Under the pieces are notes generated by a model. That model was not told the DNA's origin. It did no database searches and saw nothing but the letters and a program-made list of their open reading frames with translations. Source: Amorphus coralli DSM 19760 (lineage in GTDB: Bacteria > Pseudomonadota > Alphaproteobacteria > Rhizobiales > Amorphaceae). From it: a stretch of DNA of 64,000 bases. The stretch is from the NCBI RefSeq assembly GCF_000374525.1, contig NZ_KB894575.1, positions 310,001 to 374,000 of the forward strand, written 5' to 3'. This document shows, piece after piece, positions 9,884 to 18,226 of this stretch; position 1 is the first letter of the stretch; each line of letters opens with the position of its first letter. The position numbers were made by a program, and so were the translations under genes.

Positions 9884-10096
9884 CTACTCGCCGTCGGTGT
9901 CGCCGCGTCGTGGTTCAGCCGGCCGGGACGGAGGATCAATGCGACGGGCGCGCCGCCGGTCCCGCGCCGAGCTCAGCGCTCGACGGCCCAGCATGAGAGC
10001 GCCCAGCGCCATCGCGCCGGCCGCGAACGCGCCGCCGGTCAGCCCGCCCATCGGGCGCCGGCCGTCATCGTCGGACTTCTCGCGGTTGGAGGCCAT
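9884..10096 (-). CDS. Small single-helix membrane protein
   Basis: A 70-residue protein with an acidic/basic N-terminus, one Gly/Ala-rich hydrophobic helix at about 16-36, then a strongly basic stretch (about 38-52) and an acidic tail. On the minus strand GGAG lies seven bases before the ATG, which supports translation. It converges with the DUF1345 gene 15 bases away. The family is not recognised. Confidence 0.55.
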   Translation of the reverse strand: MASNREKSDDDGRRPMGGLTGGAFAAGAMALGALMLGRRALSSARDRRRARRIDPPSRPAEPRRGDTDGE

Positions 10097-10311
10097 GGCA
10101 CCGCTCCACGTTCCATCGATCGCTCCATCAAGAGCGAACGACCGAGTCTAGACCAAGGCGCTCGGGGCCGAAAGGCGGTGCACCGCTCACGGTGTCGCGA
10201 CGAGGTCATGAACTCATGAATGCGAACGGCTCGCGAAAGAGGCATTGAGGCCGCCGGCGTGGATGCTACCCTTGCGTCGGTCTTCCCCTCCCGACGACAG
10301 AGCCGCGTTCC

Positions 10312-11289
10312 GTGACATCGCCATCGATCCTGTTTGCCAGCGCCGGCTTTGCCGCCGCCCGAGCGCACCTTCACTCCGCCCTTCCCGATGCGCCCATCCA
10401 GGGCATCGATCCCAACGACATCCTGGAGAACGGCGCGGCAGCCGATGTCCTCATTCCGACCATGACCCGCATCGACGGGGCGCTCATGGACGCCGTCCGC
10501 GGTCTGCGGCTGATCATCCAGTTCGGATCGGGCCTCGAGGGCGTCGACGTGGAGGCTGCAAGCGCGCGTGGCATTGCGGTCGCCAACGTGCCAACCGCCG
10601 GGACCGGCAACGCCGAATCGGTCGCGGAATGGTCGGTCATGGCGGCCATCGCGGTGCTGCGGAAGCTGCCGCTCGCCTTCGACGAGATCCGGGGCGGAGC
10701 GAGCTGGGGCAAGCCCATCGGCCGGTCGCTTCTCGGCAAGACTGCCGGTCTCGTCGGCATGGGGGGCATCGGCGAGGCGCTTGCGACACGGCTGGCCCCG
10801 TTCGGCGTGCGCATGATCGGCGTGAAGCGCGCGCCGGACCCCGCACTCGCCACCCGGCTCGGCATGGACCGCATCGACACGATGGACGGGCTGCCCCGTC
10901 TCCTCGACGAAGCCGACATCGTCTTCCTGTGCCTCCCGGTGACGCCCGAAACCCGCGGCCTGATCGACCGCACGGCGCTGGAGCTGATCGGAGCGGAGGG
11001 CGTCCTGATCAACCCTTCGCGCGGTGGCCTCGTCGACGAGCCGGCGCTGATCGAAGCCCTCGTGGACGGGCGCATTGCCGGCGCCGGTCTCGACGTGTTC
11101 GCAAGCGAACCAGTGGATTCCGCTTCGCCACTCCTGGGCTTGCCGAATGTCGTCGCAACGCCGCACATCGCCGGCGTCACCGATGCCTCCTATGATGGGA
11201 TCGTCGCCGGCCTCGTGGAAAATGTCCGCCGGCTGATCGCCGGCGAACCACTTCTCAACTGCGTGAACGCCGACCGCCTCTCCGGCTGA
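10312..11289 (+). CDS. D-isomer-specific 2-hydroxyacid dehydrogenase
   Basis: A 325-residue NAD(P)-dependent oxidoreductase of the phosphoglycerate/hydroxypyruvate dehydrogenase family, converting a 2-hydroxyacid to a 2-oxoacid or the reverse. The nucleotide fold shows GMGGIG at about 146-151. The catalytic triad is visible: Arg in NPSRGGLVDE, Glu in DVFASEP, and His in TPHIAG near the C-terminus. The GTG start is inferred; the N-terminal catalytic-domain strand begins directly after it. The substrate cannot be told from sequence. It stands alone, convergent with the CBS-BON gene. Confidence 0.85.
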   Translation: MTSPSILFASAGFAAARAHLHSALPDAPIQGIDPNDILENGAAADVLIPTMTRIDGALMDAVRGLRLIIQFGSGLEGVDVEAASARGIAVANVPTAGTGNAESVAEWSVMAAIAVLRKLPLAFDEIRGGASWGKPIGRSLLGKTAGLVGMGGIGEALATRLAPFGVRMIGVKRAPDPALATRLGMDRIDTMDGLPRLLDEADIVFLCLPVTPETRGLIDRTALELIGAEGVLINPSRGGLVDEPALIEALVDGRIAGAGLDVFASEPVDSASPLLGLPNVVATPHIAGVTDASYDGIVAGLVENVRRLIAGEPLLNCVNADRLSG

Positions 11290-11308
11290 ACGGTTCCCGG
11301 CGGATGAA

Positions 11309-12001
11309 TCACATCCAGCCCGGCATCTGGGGCACGAGTTCCACGTGGTCCTCGACGGCTCTCACGCCGGGCGTGTTTTCCGCCGCGATGCGCAGCGCAT
11401 CCTTGATGCGCACGTCGATCACGGCCCCCTTCAACTCCACGACCCCGTCGCGCACCGTGACGTCGATGCTGCTCGACGGAACCCAGCCACGCCGGTCGAT
11501 CTCTTCGACGATGTGGTTGCGGATACCGAGGTCATCGACGGTGATCGGCGGAGCGGAATCGGCGCGTCGGACGAGGGCGCGCAGGAAGTTGGCCCGGGAC
11601 ACAATGCCCGTGACCTTGCCGTCGCGCACCACCGGAAGCCGTCGATAGCCGCGCTCCTCCATCAGATCCACAACCTCAGAAAGCGGGGTATCTTGTGCCA
11701 CGGTCACCACGTCCCGGGTCATGACGTCGGAGACCTTGCGGGCATGGGCTTTTACATATTCGTCGGCCAGGGTGCCGGCGCTCATCACCAGTTCCATCCA
11801 GCGCCGGTGCTCCTGTTCGGTGCCGATCTCGCTGCGCCGGAGCAGATCCTTCTCCGTTACGACGCCAACGAGCTGCCCCTCGCCGTCCACCACGGGCATG
11901 CCGCTGACGTGGTGCTCCAGCATGAGCGCGGCGGCTTCGGCAATCGTGGTGTCGGGCGACACCGTCGCCGCCCCTACCGTCATGATGTCACCGACCTGCA
12001 T
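11309..12001 (-). CDS. CBS-domain pair with C-terminal BON domain
   Basis: A 230-residue protein with two CBS motifs (about 1-60, opening with VGDIMTVGAATV; and about 88-145, opening with VSDVMTRDVVTV) and a BON domain at about 155-222 (DVTVRDGVVELKG). CBS pairs bind adenosyl ligands such as AMP or SAM; BON domains are thought to contact membranes or other proteins. No signal peptide is seen. The architecture is common in alphaproteobacteria and often linked to stress or low oxygen. It is divergent from a phasin-like gene, and the shared upstream region carries two FNR/FixK-like dyads, so oxygen-responsive control is a reasonable inference. Confidence 0.88.
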   Translation of the reverse strand: MQVGDIMTVGAATVSPDTTIAEAAALMLEHHVSGMPVVDGEGQLVGVVTEKDLLRRSEIGTEQEHRRWMELVMSAGTLADEYVKAHARKVSDVMTRDVVTVAQDTPLSEVVDLMEERGYRRLPVVRDGKVTGIVSRANFLRALVRRADSAPPITVDDLGIRNHIVEEIDRRGWVPSSSIDVTVRDGVVELKGAVIDVRIKDALRIAAENTPGVRAVEDHVELVPQMPGWM

Positions 12002-12135
12002 GTTTCATCTCCCTGGGTTGCCCGCCGGGTTGCCGATCTCGGCAAGCGCTGCGCGGAACCAATCCTGGTGGCGTCGAGCGGGCGTGATGCCCACTCCATC
12101 GATCGCCTTTATGAGCGATCGGTCGCTGGTTGCCC

Positions 12136-12149
12136 TTGAGAAACGTCAA
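12136..12149. promoter_or_regulatory. FNR/FixK-type dyad, site 1
   Basis: TTGAGAAACGTCAA fits TTGA-N6-TCAA, and the flanking C and G extend the match to CTTGA/TCAAG. It lies about 135 bases before the CBS-BON start. Confidence 0.5.
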
Positions 12150-12228
12150 GCGTCCCGCTCGGGTTTCGCCATTCCACCGGCTGTTCCCGCAGGGGGGCTC
12201 GCGCGACAGCGTCTCGCGCCGCGCCCGA

Positions 12229-12242
12229 TTGAGCGGGATCAA
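12229..12242. promoter_or_regulatory. FNR/FixK-type dyad, site 2
   Basis: TTGAGCGGGATCAA matches the FNR/FixK consensus TTGAT-N4-ATCAA at nine of ten positions. Its centre is about 75 bases before the phasin-like ATG, where an activator could sit just upstream of a promoter. Confidence 0.55.
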
Positions 12243-12310
12243 CGCCCTTGCGCGGTGATTCATCCAGAGTGGTGTTCCCTCGACCACGCGGCACTGATGG
12301 AGACCCCACG

Positions 12311-12664
12311 ATGTCCGAAGCCATGAAAACCGGCGGCGCCTTCCCCCGCAACCCGTTCGCCGACGCCTTCAAGTTCGGCAGCCCGCTCGGCGACGCGTTC
12401 GTTTCACCCGCGCCCTATGCCCAGATCTGGCACAAGATGATGGTGGAGACGCCACTCCGGCTCACCGCCGAGAGCCTGCGTTATGCCGGGCGCCGCTATG
12501 CTGCCCAGGCCGACCTCGTCGCGAAACTCGCCACCTGTCAGTCGGCTGCCGATGCGCTTGACATCCAGTCGGACTATTTCGAGGCGGCTCTGGGCGACTT
12601 CAGCGTCGAAACCGCGAAGCTGGCCGAGGAAGCCGATTCAGCGATGTTCCGGTCTGGCGAGTGA
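12311..12664 (+). CDS. Phasin-like protein
   Basis: A 117-residue soluble protein with an N-terminal Pro/Phe-rich stretch, then about 75 residues of amphipathic helix (LTAESLRYAGRRYAAQADLV and onward). The spacing of Ala, Gln and aromatic residues resembles phasin_2 proteins that coat polyhydroxyalkanoate granules. No membrane segment or catalytic motif is seen. GGAG lies about nine bases before the ATG. It could also be a small stress-related helical protein. Confidence 0.6.
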   Translation: MSEAMKTGGAFPRNPFADAFKFGSPLGDAFVSPAPYAQIWHKMMVETPLRLTAESLRYAGRRYAAQADLVAKLATCQSAADALDIQSDYFEAALGDFSVETAKLAEEADSAMFRSGE

Positions 12665-12682
12665 GACGGCATGACGGCAGCC

Positions 12683-12714
12683 AAAGCGTCGTTCTCTCAG
12701 AATGACGATGCTTT
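12683..12714 (+). terminator. Stem-loop after the phasin-like gene
   Basis: AAAGC and TCGT on the left pair with ACGA and GCTTT on the right across an imperfect stem. It lies 18 bases after the stop codon. No T-run follows, so termination is only possible. Confidence 0.3.
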
Positions 12715-12856
12715 GCCGCCTCAATATCCCGTCAAACCAGTATCTTGATATCGCTGCCCGGCTGTAAATCCGATTGAACTGCCGCCGCTGGCAAGCGCTT
12801 CGGCCTCCCTTTTTCGTTCTGCCGAACGGCTCTTTGCGACGCCCTTATCGGAGCGC

Positions 12857-12896
12857 TTGACAGGTCGCGTTCCCCTCGTATCCTACCAAACGGTAG
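12857..12896 (+). promoter_or_regulatory. tctC promoter with TetR-type operator
   Basis: A perfect -35 hexamer TTGACA (12857-12862), a 16-base spacer and TATCCT (12879-12884) are overlapped by the dyad CTACC-aaac-GGTAG (12883-12896). A dyad over the -10 and start region is typical of repression. The same promoter and operator layout recurs at 18149-18191. Confidence 0.7.
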
Positions 12897-12914
12897 ATTA
12901 GGGAGGAACAACAA

Positions 12915-13925
12915 ATGAACTACCGTTTCATCGTCGGCCTCATGGCCGCGACCTGCATCAGCGCGCCGGCTCTGGCTGACGAGTACAGCTGGAAGCCCGA
13001 CCGTCCCATCAACATCATCGTGCCGTGGTCCGCCGGCGGCTCCACCGACCAGGTCACCCGCGTCGTGGCGCCCATCCTCGAAGAGGCGCTGGGCACCGAA
13101 GTCGTCGTGGTGAACCAGCCCGGCGCGTCCGGCTCCACCGGCACCAAGGCTGCCCTCGACGCCCCGCGCGACGGCTACACCTGGACCGCCAACGCCATCG
13201 CCAACAACGCCACCTACTCGGTCACCGGCCTGATCGAGGACACCTCCATCGACGACTACGCCATCTATCTGCACGTGGCGAACGTGCCGGTCGTGAGCGT
13301 CAACGCCAACACCGACTATCAGGACTTTCCCGGCCTGCTCGAGGCCATGGAAAGCGGCTCCGTCACCGTCGGCACCGCCGGCGTGAACTCGTCCGGCGGC
13401 ATGGCGCTCGCCGCCATCAAGGAAGGCGCCGGCAAGGACCTCTCCGGCGCGCGCATGATCACCTATGACGGCGGCAACCCGGCCGTGATCGCAGCTGCCT
13501 CCGGCGAAGTGGACGCCACGACCCAGCTCGCCGTGGAACAGACCGAGATGATCCGTGCCGGCCGCCTGCGTCCGCTGACAGTCCTCTCCGACACCGCGCT
13601 CGAGGTCGAGGGCATCGACCCGGTGCCGCCGATCACCGAGTTCCTGCCCGACTTCCACGTCGCCGCCGACTATTTCGGCGTGTTCATCCCGGTCGGTGCG
13701 CCGGACGAGGTCTACGAGACAGTGGACCAGGTCTGGAAGGACCACGTCATGAACAGCGAGGCCCTCAAGTCCTACGCCAACGATCGCGGCGCCGTGTTCG
13801 CGCCGAGCTACGGCAAGGCGGCGCTGGACAAGGCCATGCCGGTGGTGATCTCCGAGGCCTGTGCCCGGGTGACGCGCGGTGAGGCCGTGGTCGATCCTTC
13901 CGAGATCGGCATCGACTGCCCCTGA
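12915..13925 (+). CDS. TTT-family solute-binding protein (TctC/Bug)
   Basis: A 336-residue periplasmic binding protein of the tripartite tricarboxylate transporter family. The signal peptide spans 1-21 (ALA|D). The body opens with NIIVPWSAGGSTDQ and contains NQPGASGSTG, both hallmarks of the Bug/TctC family, which binds carboxylate-bearing ligands. AGGGAGG lies at good distance before the ATG. tctB and tctA follow, and an 11-bp stem-loop separates this gene from tctB. Co-location with sugar-type enzymes suggests a sugar acid or polyol acid rather than citrate. Confidence 0.9.
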   Translation: MNYRFIVGLMAATCISAPALADEYSWKPDRPINIIVPWSAGGSTDQVTRVVAPILEEALGTEVVVVNQPGASGSTGTKAALDAPRDGYTWTANAIANNATYSVTGLIEDTSIDDYAIYLHVANVPVVSVNANTDYQDFPGLLEAMESGSVTVGTAGVNSSGGMALAAIKEGAGKDLSGARMITYDGGNPAVIAAASGEVDATTQLAVEQTEMIRAGRLRPLTVLSDTALEVEGIDPVPPITEFLPDFHVAADYFGVFIPVGAPDEVYETVDQVWKDHVMNSEALKSYANDRGAVFAPSYGKAALDKAMPVVISEACARVTRGEAVVDPSEIGIDCP

Positions 13926-13948
13926 ACCGGTTGGTGTGACCGACCTTG

Positions 13949-13975
13949 CGGGAGCCGGCACCGCGCCGGCTCCCG
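13949..13975 (+). other. Stem-loop between binding-protein and permease genes
   Basis: CGGGAGCCGGC, a 5-base loop, then GCCGGCTCCCG: an 11-bp perfect stem without a T-run, starting 24 bases after the tctC stop. It may stabilise the upstream message so that binding protein exceeds permease. Confidence 0.55.
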
Positions 13976-14001
13976 TGTTCACGTTATTCAGGGCATTCAT
14001 C

Positions 14002-14487
14002 ATGACCATGTCGCAGGCTGACCGCCTGACCGCCATCGTATTGGCCGCACTGGGCCTGGCGATGGCAGTCGGCGGCTACACGATGGATCGTCTGGAAATC
14101 CGCCAGATCCATCCCGCATCCATCCCTGGCCTCGTACCGATGATCCTCGGGGTGTTGATGGTGATCTGCGCGGCGCTGCTGTTCCGAGACGGCGCGCGCG
14201 CAGCGTCCGAGGAATCGTCATCCGTCTTCGCCAGCGGATCCTGGATGCGTCTCGGCCTCACGGCTGCGCTCACGCTCGCCTACGCGATCGTTCTGCTCGG
14301 CTGGCTTCCCTATTTCTGGGCGACCGTCGTGTTCGTCTTTGCCTTCGCAGCTCTCTTCTCCTGGCCCGCGGAAGGCAGCACCCGCGCCCGGCTGATCTGC
14401 CTGGGCTCCGCCGCGTTGCTGGCGCTGGCGGCGAGCTGGGGAACGACGGCGCTGTTTTCCGAAGTCTTCCTGGTGAGGTTGCCGTGA
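14002..14487 (+). CDS. TTT-family small membrane subunit (TctB)
   Basis: A 161-residue protein with about four hydrophobic helices and the usual TctB opening helix after a short polar N-terminus. It partners TctA in the membrane. The ATG at 14002 is preferred; another ATG lies two codons downstream. Its stop overlaps the tctA start (GTGA). Confidence 0.85.
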   Translation: MTMSQADRLTAIVLAALGLAMAVGGYTMDRLEIRQIHPASIPGLVPMILGVLMVICAALLFRDGARAASEESSSVFASGSWMRLGLTAALTLAYAIVLLGWLPYFWATVVFVFAFAALFSWPAEGSTRARLICLGSAALLALAASWGTTALFSEVFLVRLP

Positions 14488-16004
14488 GTGCCCTGAACGA
14501 CCTCGCCACAGCCTTCATGGGGCTGATGACGCCGACGCTGCTGTTCCATGCCGCGTGGGCAACGCTCCTCGGTATCATTGTCGGCAGCCTGCCCGGCCTC
14601 ACCGCCACCATGGGCGTGGCGCTGATGACCACCCTGACCTATTCGCTGGACTCCACCGCCGCGATTCTCGTGCTCCTGTGCATGTATGTGGGCGCCATCT
14701 ATGGCGGCTCGCGCAGCGCCATCCTGCTGAACATTCCCGGCACGCCGGCCAGCGCCGCAACCTCCCTCGACGGGTACCCGCTGGCGAAGAAGGGACGCGC
14801 CGGCTACGCGATGGGCCTGGCCACGGCAGGCTCGATGCTGGGCACCCTGGTCGGCATCGTGCTTCTGGTCATGATCGCACCGCCGCTGGCCGAGGCCGCC
14901 CTCAACTTCGGCAGCTTCGAGTTCTTCTGGCTTGCCGTGTTCGGCATTGTCATTTCCGGCCAGCTTACCGCCGACACGACCCCCGTGAAGGGCTACATCG
15001 CCGGCATTCTCGGGCTGATGGTCGCCATGATCGGCTCGGAGGGTATTCACGCCCACGTCCGCTTCAATCTCGGTGTGGGCGACCTCAACGCCGGCATCGG
15101 CCTGATCCCGGCCATGGTCGGCGCCTTCGGCTTCGCCGAGGTGCTCAACGCCATGTGGAGCAAGGCCGGCACCCTGGCCACGGCCAAGGACAAGAGCGAC
15201 CGTGTGCTGCCCCGCCTCGTCGATCTGTGGCGCTACAAGGTCACCACCGTTCGCTCCGGCATCATCGGCACCCTGGTCGGCATTATCCCGGGCGTCGGCG
15301 AGGACATCGGCGCCTGGGCCAGCTACGTGGCGGCGCGGCGCTCCAGCAAGAAGCCGGAAGAGTACGGCCATGGCAGCTACGAAGGCCTGACCGCGGCAGA
15401 AACCGGCAACTCCGCCGTCGTTCCCGGCTCGCTGATCCCGGCCATCACGCTGGCGGTTCCCGGCTCGGCAAGCTCGGCCGTGCTGATCGCAGCGCTGTTC
15501 ATCCACGGCATCCGGCCAGGCCCGCTCATCATGATCGAGCAGCCTCAGTTCATCAGCTCGGTTGCCGCCATGCTGGTGCTCGCGACCCTGTTCATGGGGC
15601 TTTACGGGCTCAGCCTCACCCGCGCCTTCGTGCAGGTGCTGCGGGTCCCCTACGCTTACCTGATGCCCATCGTCTTCGTGCTGTGCGTGGTCGGCACCTA
15701 TGCGCTCAGCCAGCGGGTGTTCGACATCTACGTCATGCTTTTCTTCGGCATCGTCGGCTTCCTGCTGCGCCAGATGCGCTACCCGATGGCGCCGCTGGTG
15801 CTCGGCATCATCCTCGGCGACCTGCTCGACAAGAGCCTGCGCCGCGGCCTGACGCTCAGCGATGGCGACCTGACCCCCTTCTTCACCCGTCCCGTTTCGC
15901 TCGCCTTCGTGCTGATCATCGCGCTGTCGATCCTGGCGAACGTCTCCTGGGTGCGCGCCCGCGTCTCGCGGCTAATCTCGTCGGGAAAGTCCAGCGATGC
16001 TTGA
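14484..16004 (+). CDS. TTT-family large membrane subunit (TctA)
   Basis: A 506-residue permease with about 11-12 helices. Family motifs include GSLPGLTATMGVAL near residue 35, YVGAIYGGSRSAILLNIPG at about 70-88 and PGVGEDIGAW in the middle. It is the ion-coupled permease that takes substrate from TctC. The GTG start overlaps tctB, and its end overlaps the next gene by 8 bases, so transport and catabolic genes share one transcript. Confidence 0.92.
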   Translation: MSALNDLATAFMGLMTPTLLFHAAWATLLGIIVGSLPGLTATMGVALMTTLTYSLDSTAAILVLLCMYVGAIYGGSRSAILLNIPGTPASAATSLDGYPLAKKGRAGYAMGLATAGSMLGTLVGIVLLVMIAPPLAEAALNFGSFEFFWLAVFGIVISGQLTADTTPVKGYIAGILGLMVAMIGSEGIHAHVRFNLGVGDLNAGIGLIPAMVGAFGFAEVLNAMWSKAGTLATAKDKSDRVLPRLVDLWRYKVTTVRSGIIGTLVGIIPGVGEDIGAWASYVAARRSSKKPEEYGHGSYEGLTAAETGNSAVVPGSLIPAITLAVPGSASSAVLIAALFIHGIRPGPLIMIEQPQFISSVAAMLVLATLFMGLYGLSLTRAFVQVLRVPYAYLMPIVFVLCVVGTYALSQRVFDIYVMLFFGIVGFLLRQMRYPMAPLVLGIILGDLLDKSLRRGLTLSDGDLTPFFTRPVSLAFVLIIALSILANVSWVRARVSRLISSGKSSDA

Positions 16005-16821
16005 GTATGCGTTCTGCAACGAACTGCTGGCGGCCGAGGGCAAGACCCTGGGGGAGCAAGCACGCATCGCCCGCGACCTCGGCTATGTCGGGCTGGAGCT
16101 CGCGCCCTTCACCCTGGGCGAGGCGCCCGACCGGCTGGACCGCCACGCGGTCGCGGCCATCCGGGCCCAGGTGGAGGACGCCGGAGTCCGGGTGACCGGA
16201 CTGCACTGGCTCCTGAGCCACCTGCCAGAGGCCTCCATCACCGATCCCGCACGAAGCGACGAGGCCCAGGCTGTGCTGCTGCGGCTCATCGATCTCTGCG
16301 CCGATCTCGGCGGGCGGATCCTGGTGCACGGCTCGCCGAACCAGCGGCTGCGGCCCGACGGGATCTCCGACGCCGCGCTCCTCGATCAGCTTGCCGCGTT
16401 CTTCGCGCCGGTCGCCCAGCGGGCCGGCGAGCGCGGCGTGACCTACTGCATCGAACCGCTTGCCGAAGCCGACACCATCGGCACCGTCGCCGAGGGCGTG
16501 GAGCTGGTGGAGGCAGTCGACCATCCCGCCTTCCGCACCATGATCGACTGCAGCGCGGCCGGACGGCGCGAACCGCCCGTGGCCGGGCTGATCCAGAGAT
16601 GGGTTCCCACCGGCCACATCGCCCACATCCACGCCAACGACACCAATCGGGGCGGGCCCGGCATGGGCGACGACCCGATGCACGAGATCGTCGCGGCGCT
16701 CATGCAGACGGGCTGGGAGCATCCGATCGGCGTCGAGCCGTTCCGCACGGTCGTCGATGCCACCGCCACCGCTGCGGTTGGCATTGCCACCCTCCGCGCC
16801 TGCGAAAGGACCCTGACGTGA
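15997..16821 (+). CDS. Sugar phosphate isomerase/epimerase-like TIM barrel (first copy)
   Basis: A 274-residue AP-endonuclease-2-type TIM barrel. Candidate metal ligands come in the usual order: Glu in CIEPL (about 152), Asp in MIDCSA (about 182), His in HIHAND (about 210), and Glu in GVEPFR (about 247). Relatives isomerise or epimerise keto sugars or act as dehydratases on dehydro-acids. The ATG lies inside the end of tctA, and the end overlaps the enolase-superfamily gene (GTGA). The substrate is unknown. Confidence 0.8.
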   Translation: MLEYAFCNELLAAEGKTLGEQARIARDLGYVGLELAPFTLGEAPDRLDRHAVAAIRAQVEDAGVRVTGLHWLLSHLPEASITDPARSDEAQAVLLRLIDLCADLGGRILVHGSPNQRLRPDGISDAALLDQLAAFFAPVAQRAGERGVTYCIEPLAEADTIGTVAEGVELVEAVDHPAFRTMIDCSAAGRREPPVAGLIQRWVPTGHIAHIHANDTNRGGPGMGDDPMHEIVAALMQTGWEHPIGVEPFRTVVDATATAAVGIATLRACERTLT

Positions 16822-18152
16822 CCGCCGTGCGTATCGATGCCGTCGACTTCACCACCCGCGCCGTCGCCATGCGGCTGCCGTTTCGCTTCGGCTCCGTCAC
16901 CATGCGCAGCGCCACCGAGGCGCACTGCACCGTTACCGTCGTCATAGACGGGCGCGCGGTGGAGGGGCGGTCGGCGCAGCTCATGGTTCCGCGCTGGTTC
17001 GACAAGCGCGCAGAGATGTCCGGCGAGGATACGGTCGCGGAGCTGGAGGACAGCGTCCGCACCGCCTGCGCCGCCGCACCCGGCATGACGGGCCCCGCGA
17101 TTGCCATCACCCGCGACCTGCGGGCCGAGGTCGAGGCGCGGGTGGCTGCCGGCACGCCGCGGCTCGCGGCCGGCTTCGGTCCGGCATTGGTGGAGATGGC
17201 GCTCATCGACGCGATCTGCCGGTCGGCGGACGTGCCATTCTGGACCGCCGCCCGCGGCGACCTGTTCGGGCTTGCAGCCGACGCGCCGAGGGACCTTAGC
17301 CGGGAAAGGATACTGGCGACGCTGGCGCGGATCGGACCGCCGCAAAGCGTCAAACTGCGACACACAGTGGGCTTCGACAGCCCGCTCACCGACGGCGAAC
17401 TGGATGGAGACGGGCCCGACGACGGCCTGCCGGTGTCGCTTGCGTCGGCGATCGAGGCCTACGGCTTCACCGCCTTCAAGATCAAGCTGAAGGGCGACCC
17501 CGACGCCGACATCGCCCGGCTTGCGGCGATCGCGCCGGTCATCGCGGCCCGTCCGGAGTTGTCTGTCACGCTGGACGCGAATGAGCAGTACGGCTCCAGT
17601 GACGCCTTCCTGGCCTTTCTCGGGGCCCTGTCGCGAAGCGAGGCCGCCAGCCCGATCCACGAAGCGCTGCGCTTCGTGGAACAGCCCTTCGACCGGGCCG
17701 CGGCCCTCGCGGGCCCATTGCCGGCCGGGATCTCGGTGCCCCTCGTCATCGACGAGAGCGACGACCACGAGGCCGCGTTCGCCGAGGCACTCCGCCTTGG
17801 CTGGTCCGGCACCTCCATCAAGAGCTGCAAGGGCGTTCTGCGCGCGCTCCTGAACCGTGCTCGGGCCGACGCGTCGGGCGCGATTCTCTCCGGCGAGGAC
17901 CTGACCTGCCAGCCGGGACTCTGCTGGCAGCAGGACACGAGCATGGCGGCCGCCTGCGGCGTGCAGGACCTGGAGCGCAATGGCCACCATTTCGCCGGCG
18001 GCATGCAGGGCGCCCCGGACACGGAGATCGCCGACCGCATGGTGGCTCATCCCGACATCTACCGATCGGTCAACGGCCGGCCGGCCCTTCGGATCGAAGG
18101 CGGCGAGGTCGCCATCGGATCGCTGGACCGGCCCGGTTTCGGGGGCACGTGA
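16818..18152 (+). CDS. Enolase-superfamily enzyme (mandelate racemase/muconate lactonizing type)
   Basis: A 444-residue protein. The barrel shows KIKLKG (KxK catalytic lysines), LDANEQY and FVEQPF and IDESDD (metal-binding acids), and a late Lys in SIKSCKG, which together fit the MR/MLE superfamily. Such enzymes abstract the proton alpha to a carboxylate, then dehydrate, racemise or cycloisomerise. In a TTT-transport operon a sugar-acid dehydratase is the likeliest role, but this is inference. The GTG start is fixed by the overlap with the preceding stop. Its stop codon overlaps the -35 hexamer of the next promoter. Confidence 0.8.
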   Translation: MTAVRIDAVDFTTRAVAMRLPFRFGSVTMRSATEAHCTVTVVIDGRAVEGRSAQLMVPRWFDKRAEMSGEDTVAELEDSVRTACAAAPGMTGPAIAITRDLRAEVEARVAAGTPRLAAGFGPALVEMALIDAICRSADVPFWTAARGDLFGLAADAPRDLSRERILATLARIGPPQSVKLRHTVGFDSPLTDGELDGDGPDDGLPVSLASAIEAYGFTAFKIKLKGDPDADIARLAAIAPVIAARPELSVTLDANEQYGSSDAFLAFLGALSRSEAASPIHEALRFVEQPFDRAAALAGPLPAGISVPLVIDESDDHEAAFAEALRLGWSGTSIKSCKGVLRALLNRARADASGAILSGEDLTCQPGLCWQQDTSMAAACGVQDLERNGHHFAGGMQGAPDTEIADRMVAHPDIYRSVNGRPALRIEGGEVAIGSLDRPGFGGT

Positions 18153-18191
18153 CAAATTCGACTTGATTGCTAACCTACCGATTGGTAGGTT
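18149..18191 (+). promoter_or_regulatory. Internal promoter with matching TetR-type operator
   Basis: GTGACA (18149-18154), a 16-base spacer and TAACCT (18171-18176), overlapped by the perfect dyad AACCTACC-gatt-GGTAGGTT (18172-18191). Spacing and core CTACC-N4-GGTAG match the tctC promoter. Confidence 0.72.
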
Positions 18192-18226
18192 TTGCATCGC
18201 AAGGAAAACAAAGAGGAACTGGCAGG

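Larger units (their letters stand above)
12002..12310. promoter_or_regulatory. Divergent intergenic region, CBS-BON / phasin-like
   Basis: No gene is seen in these 309 bases. The region contains two TTGA-N6-TCAA dyads, listed separately, and should hold both promoters. Short reading frames here lack start signals and codon character. Confidence 0.6.
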
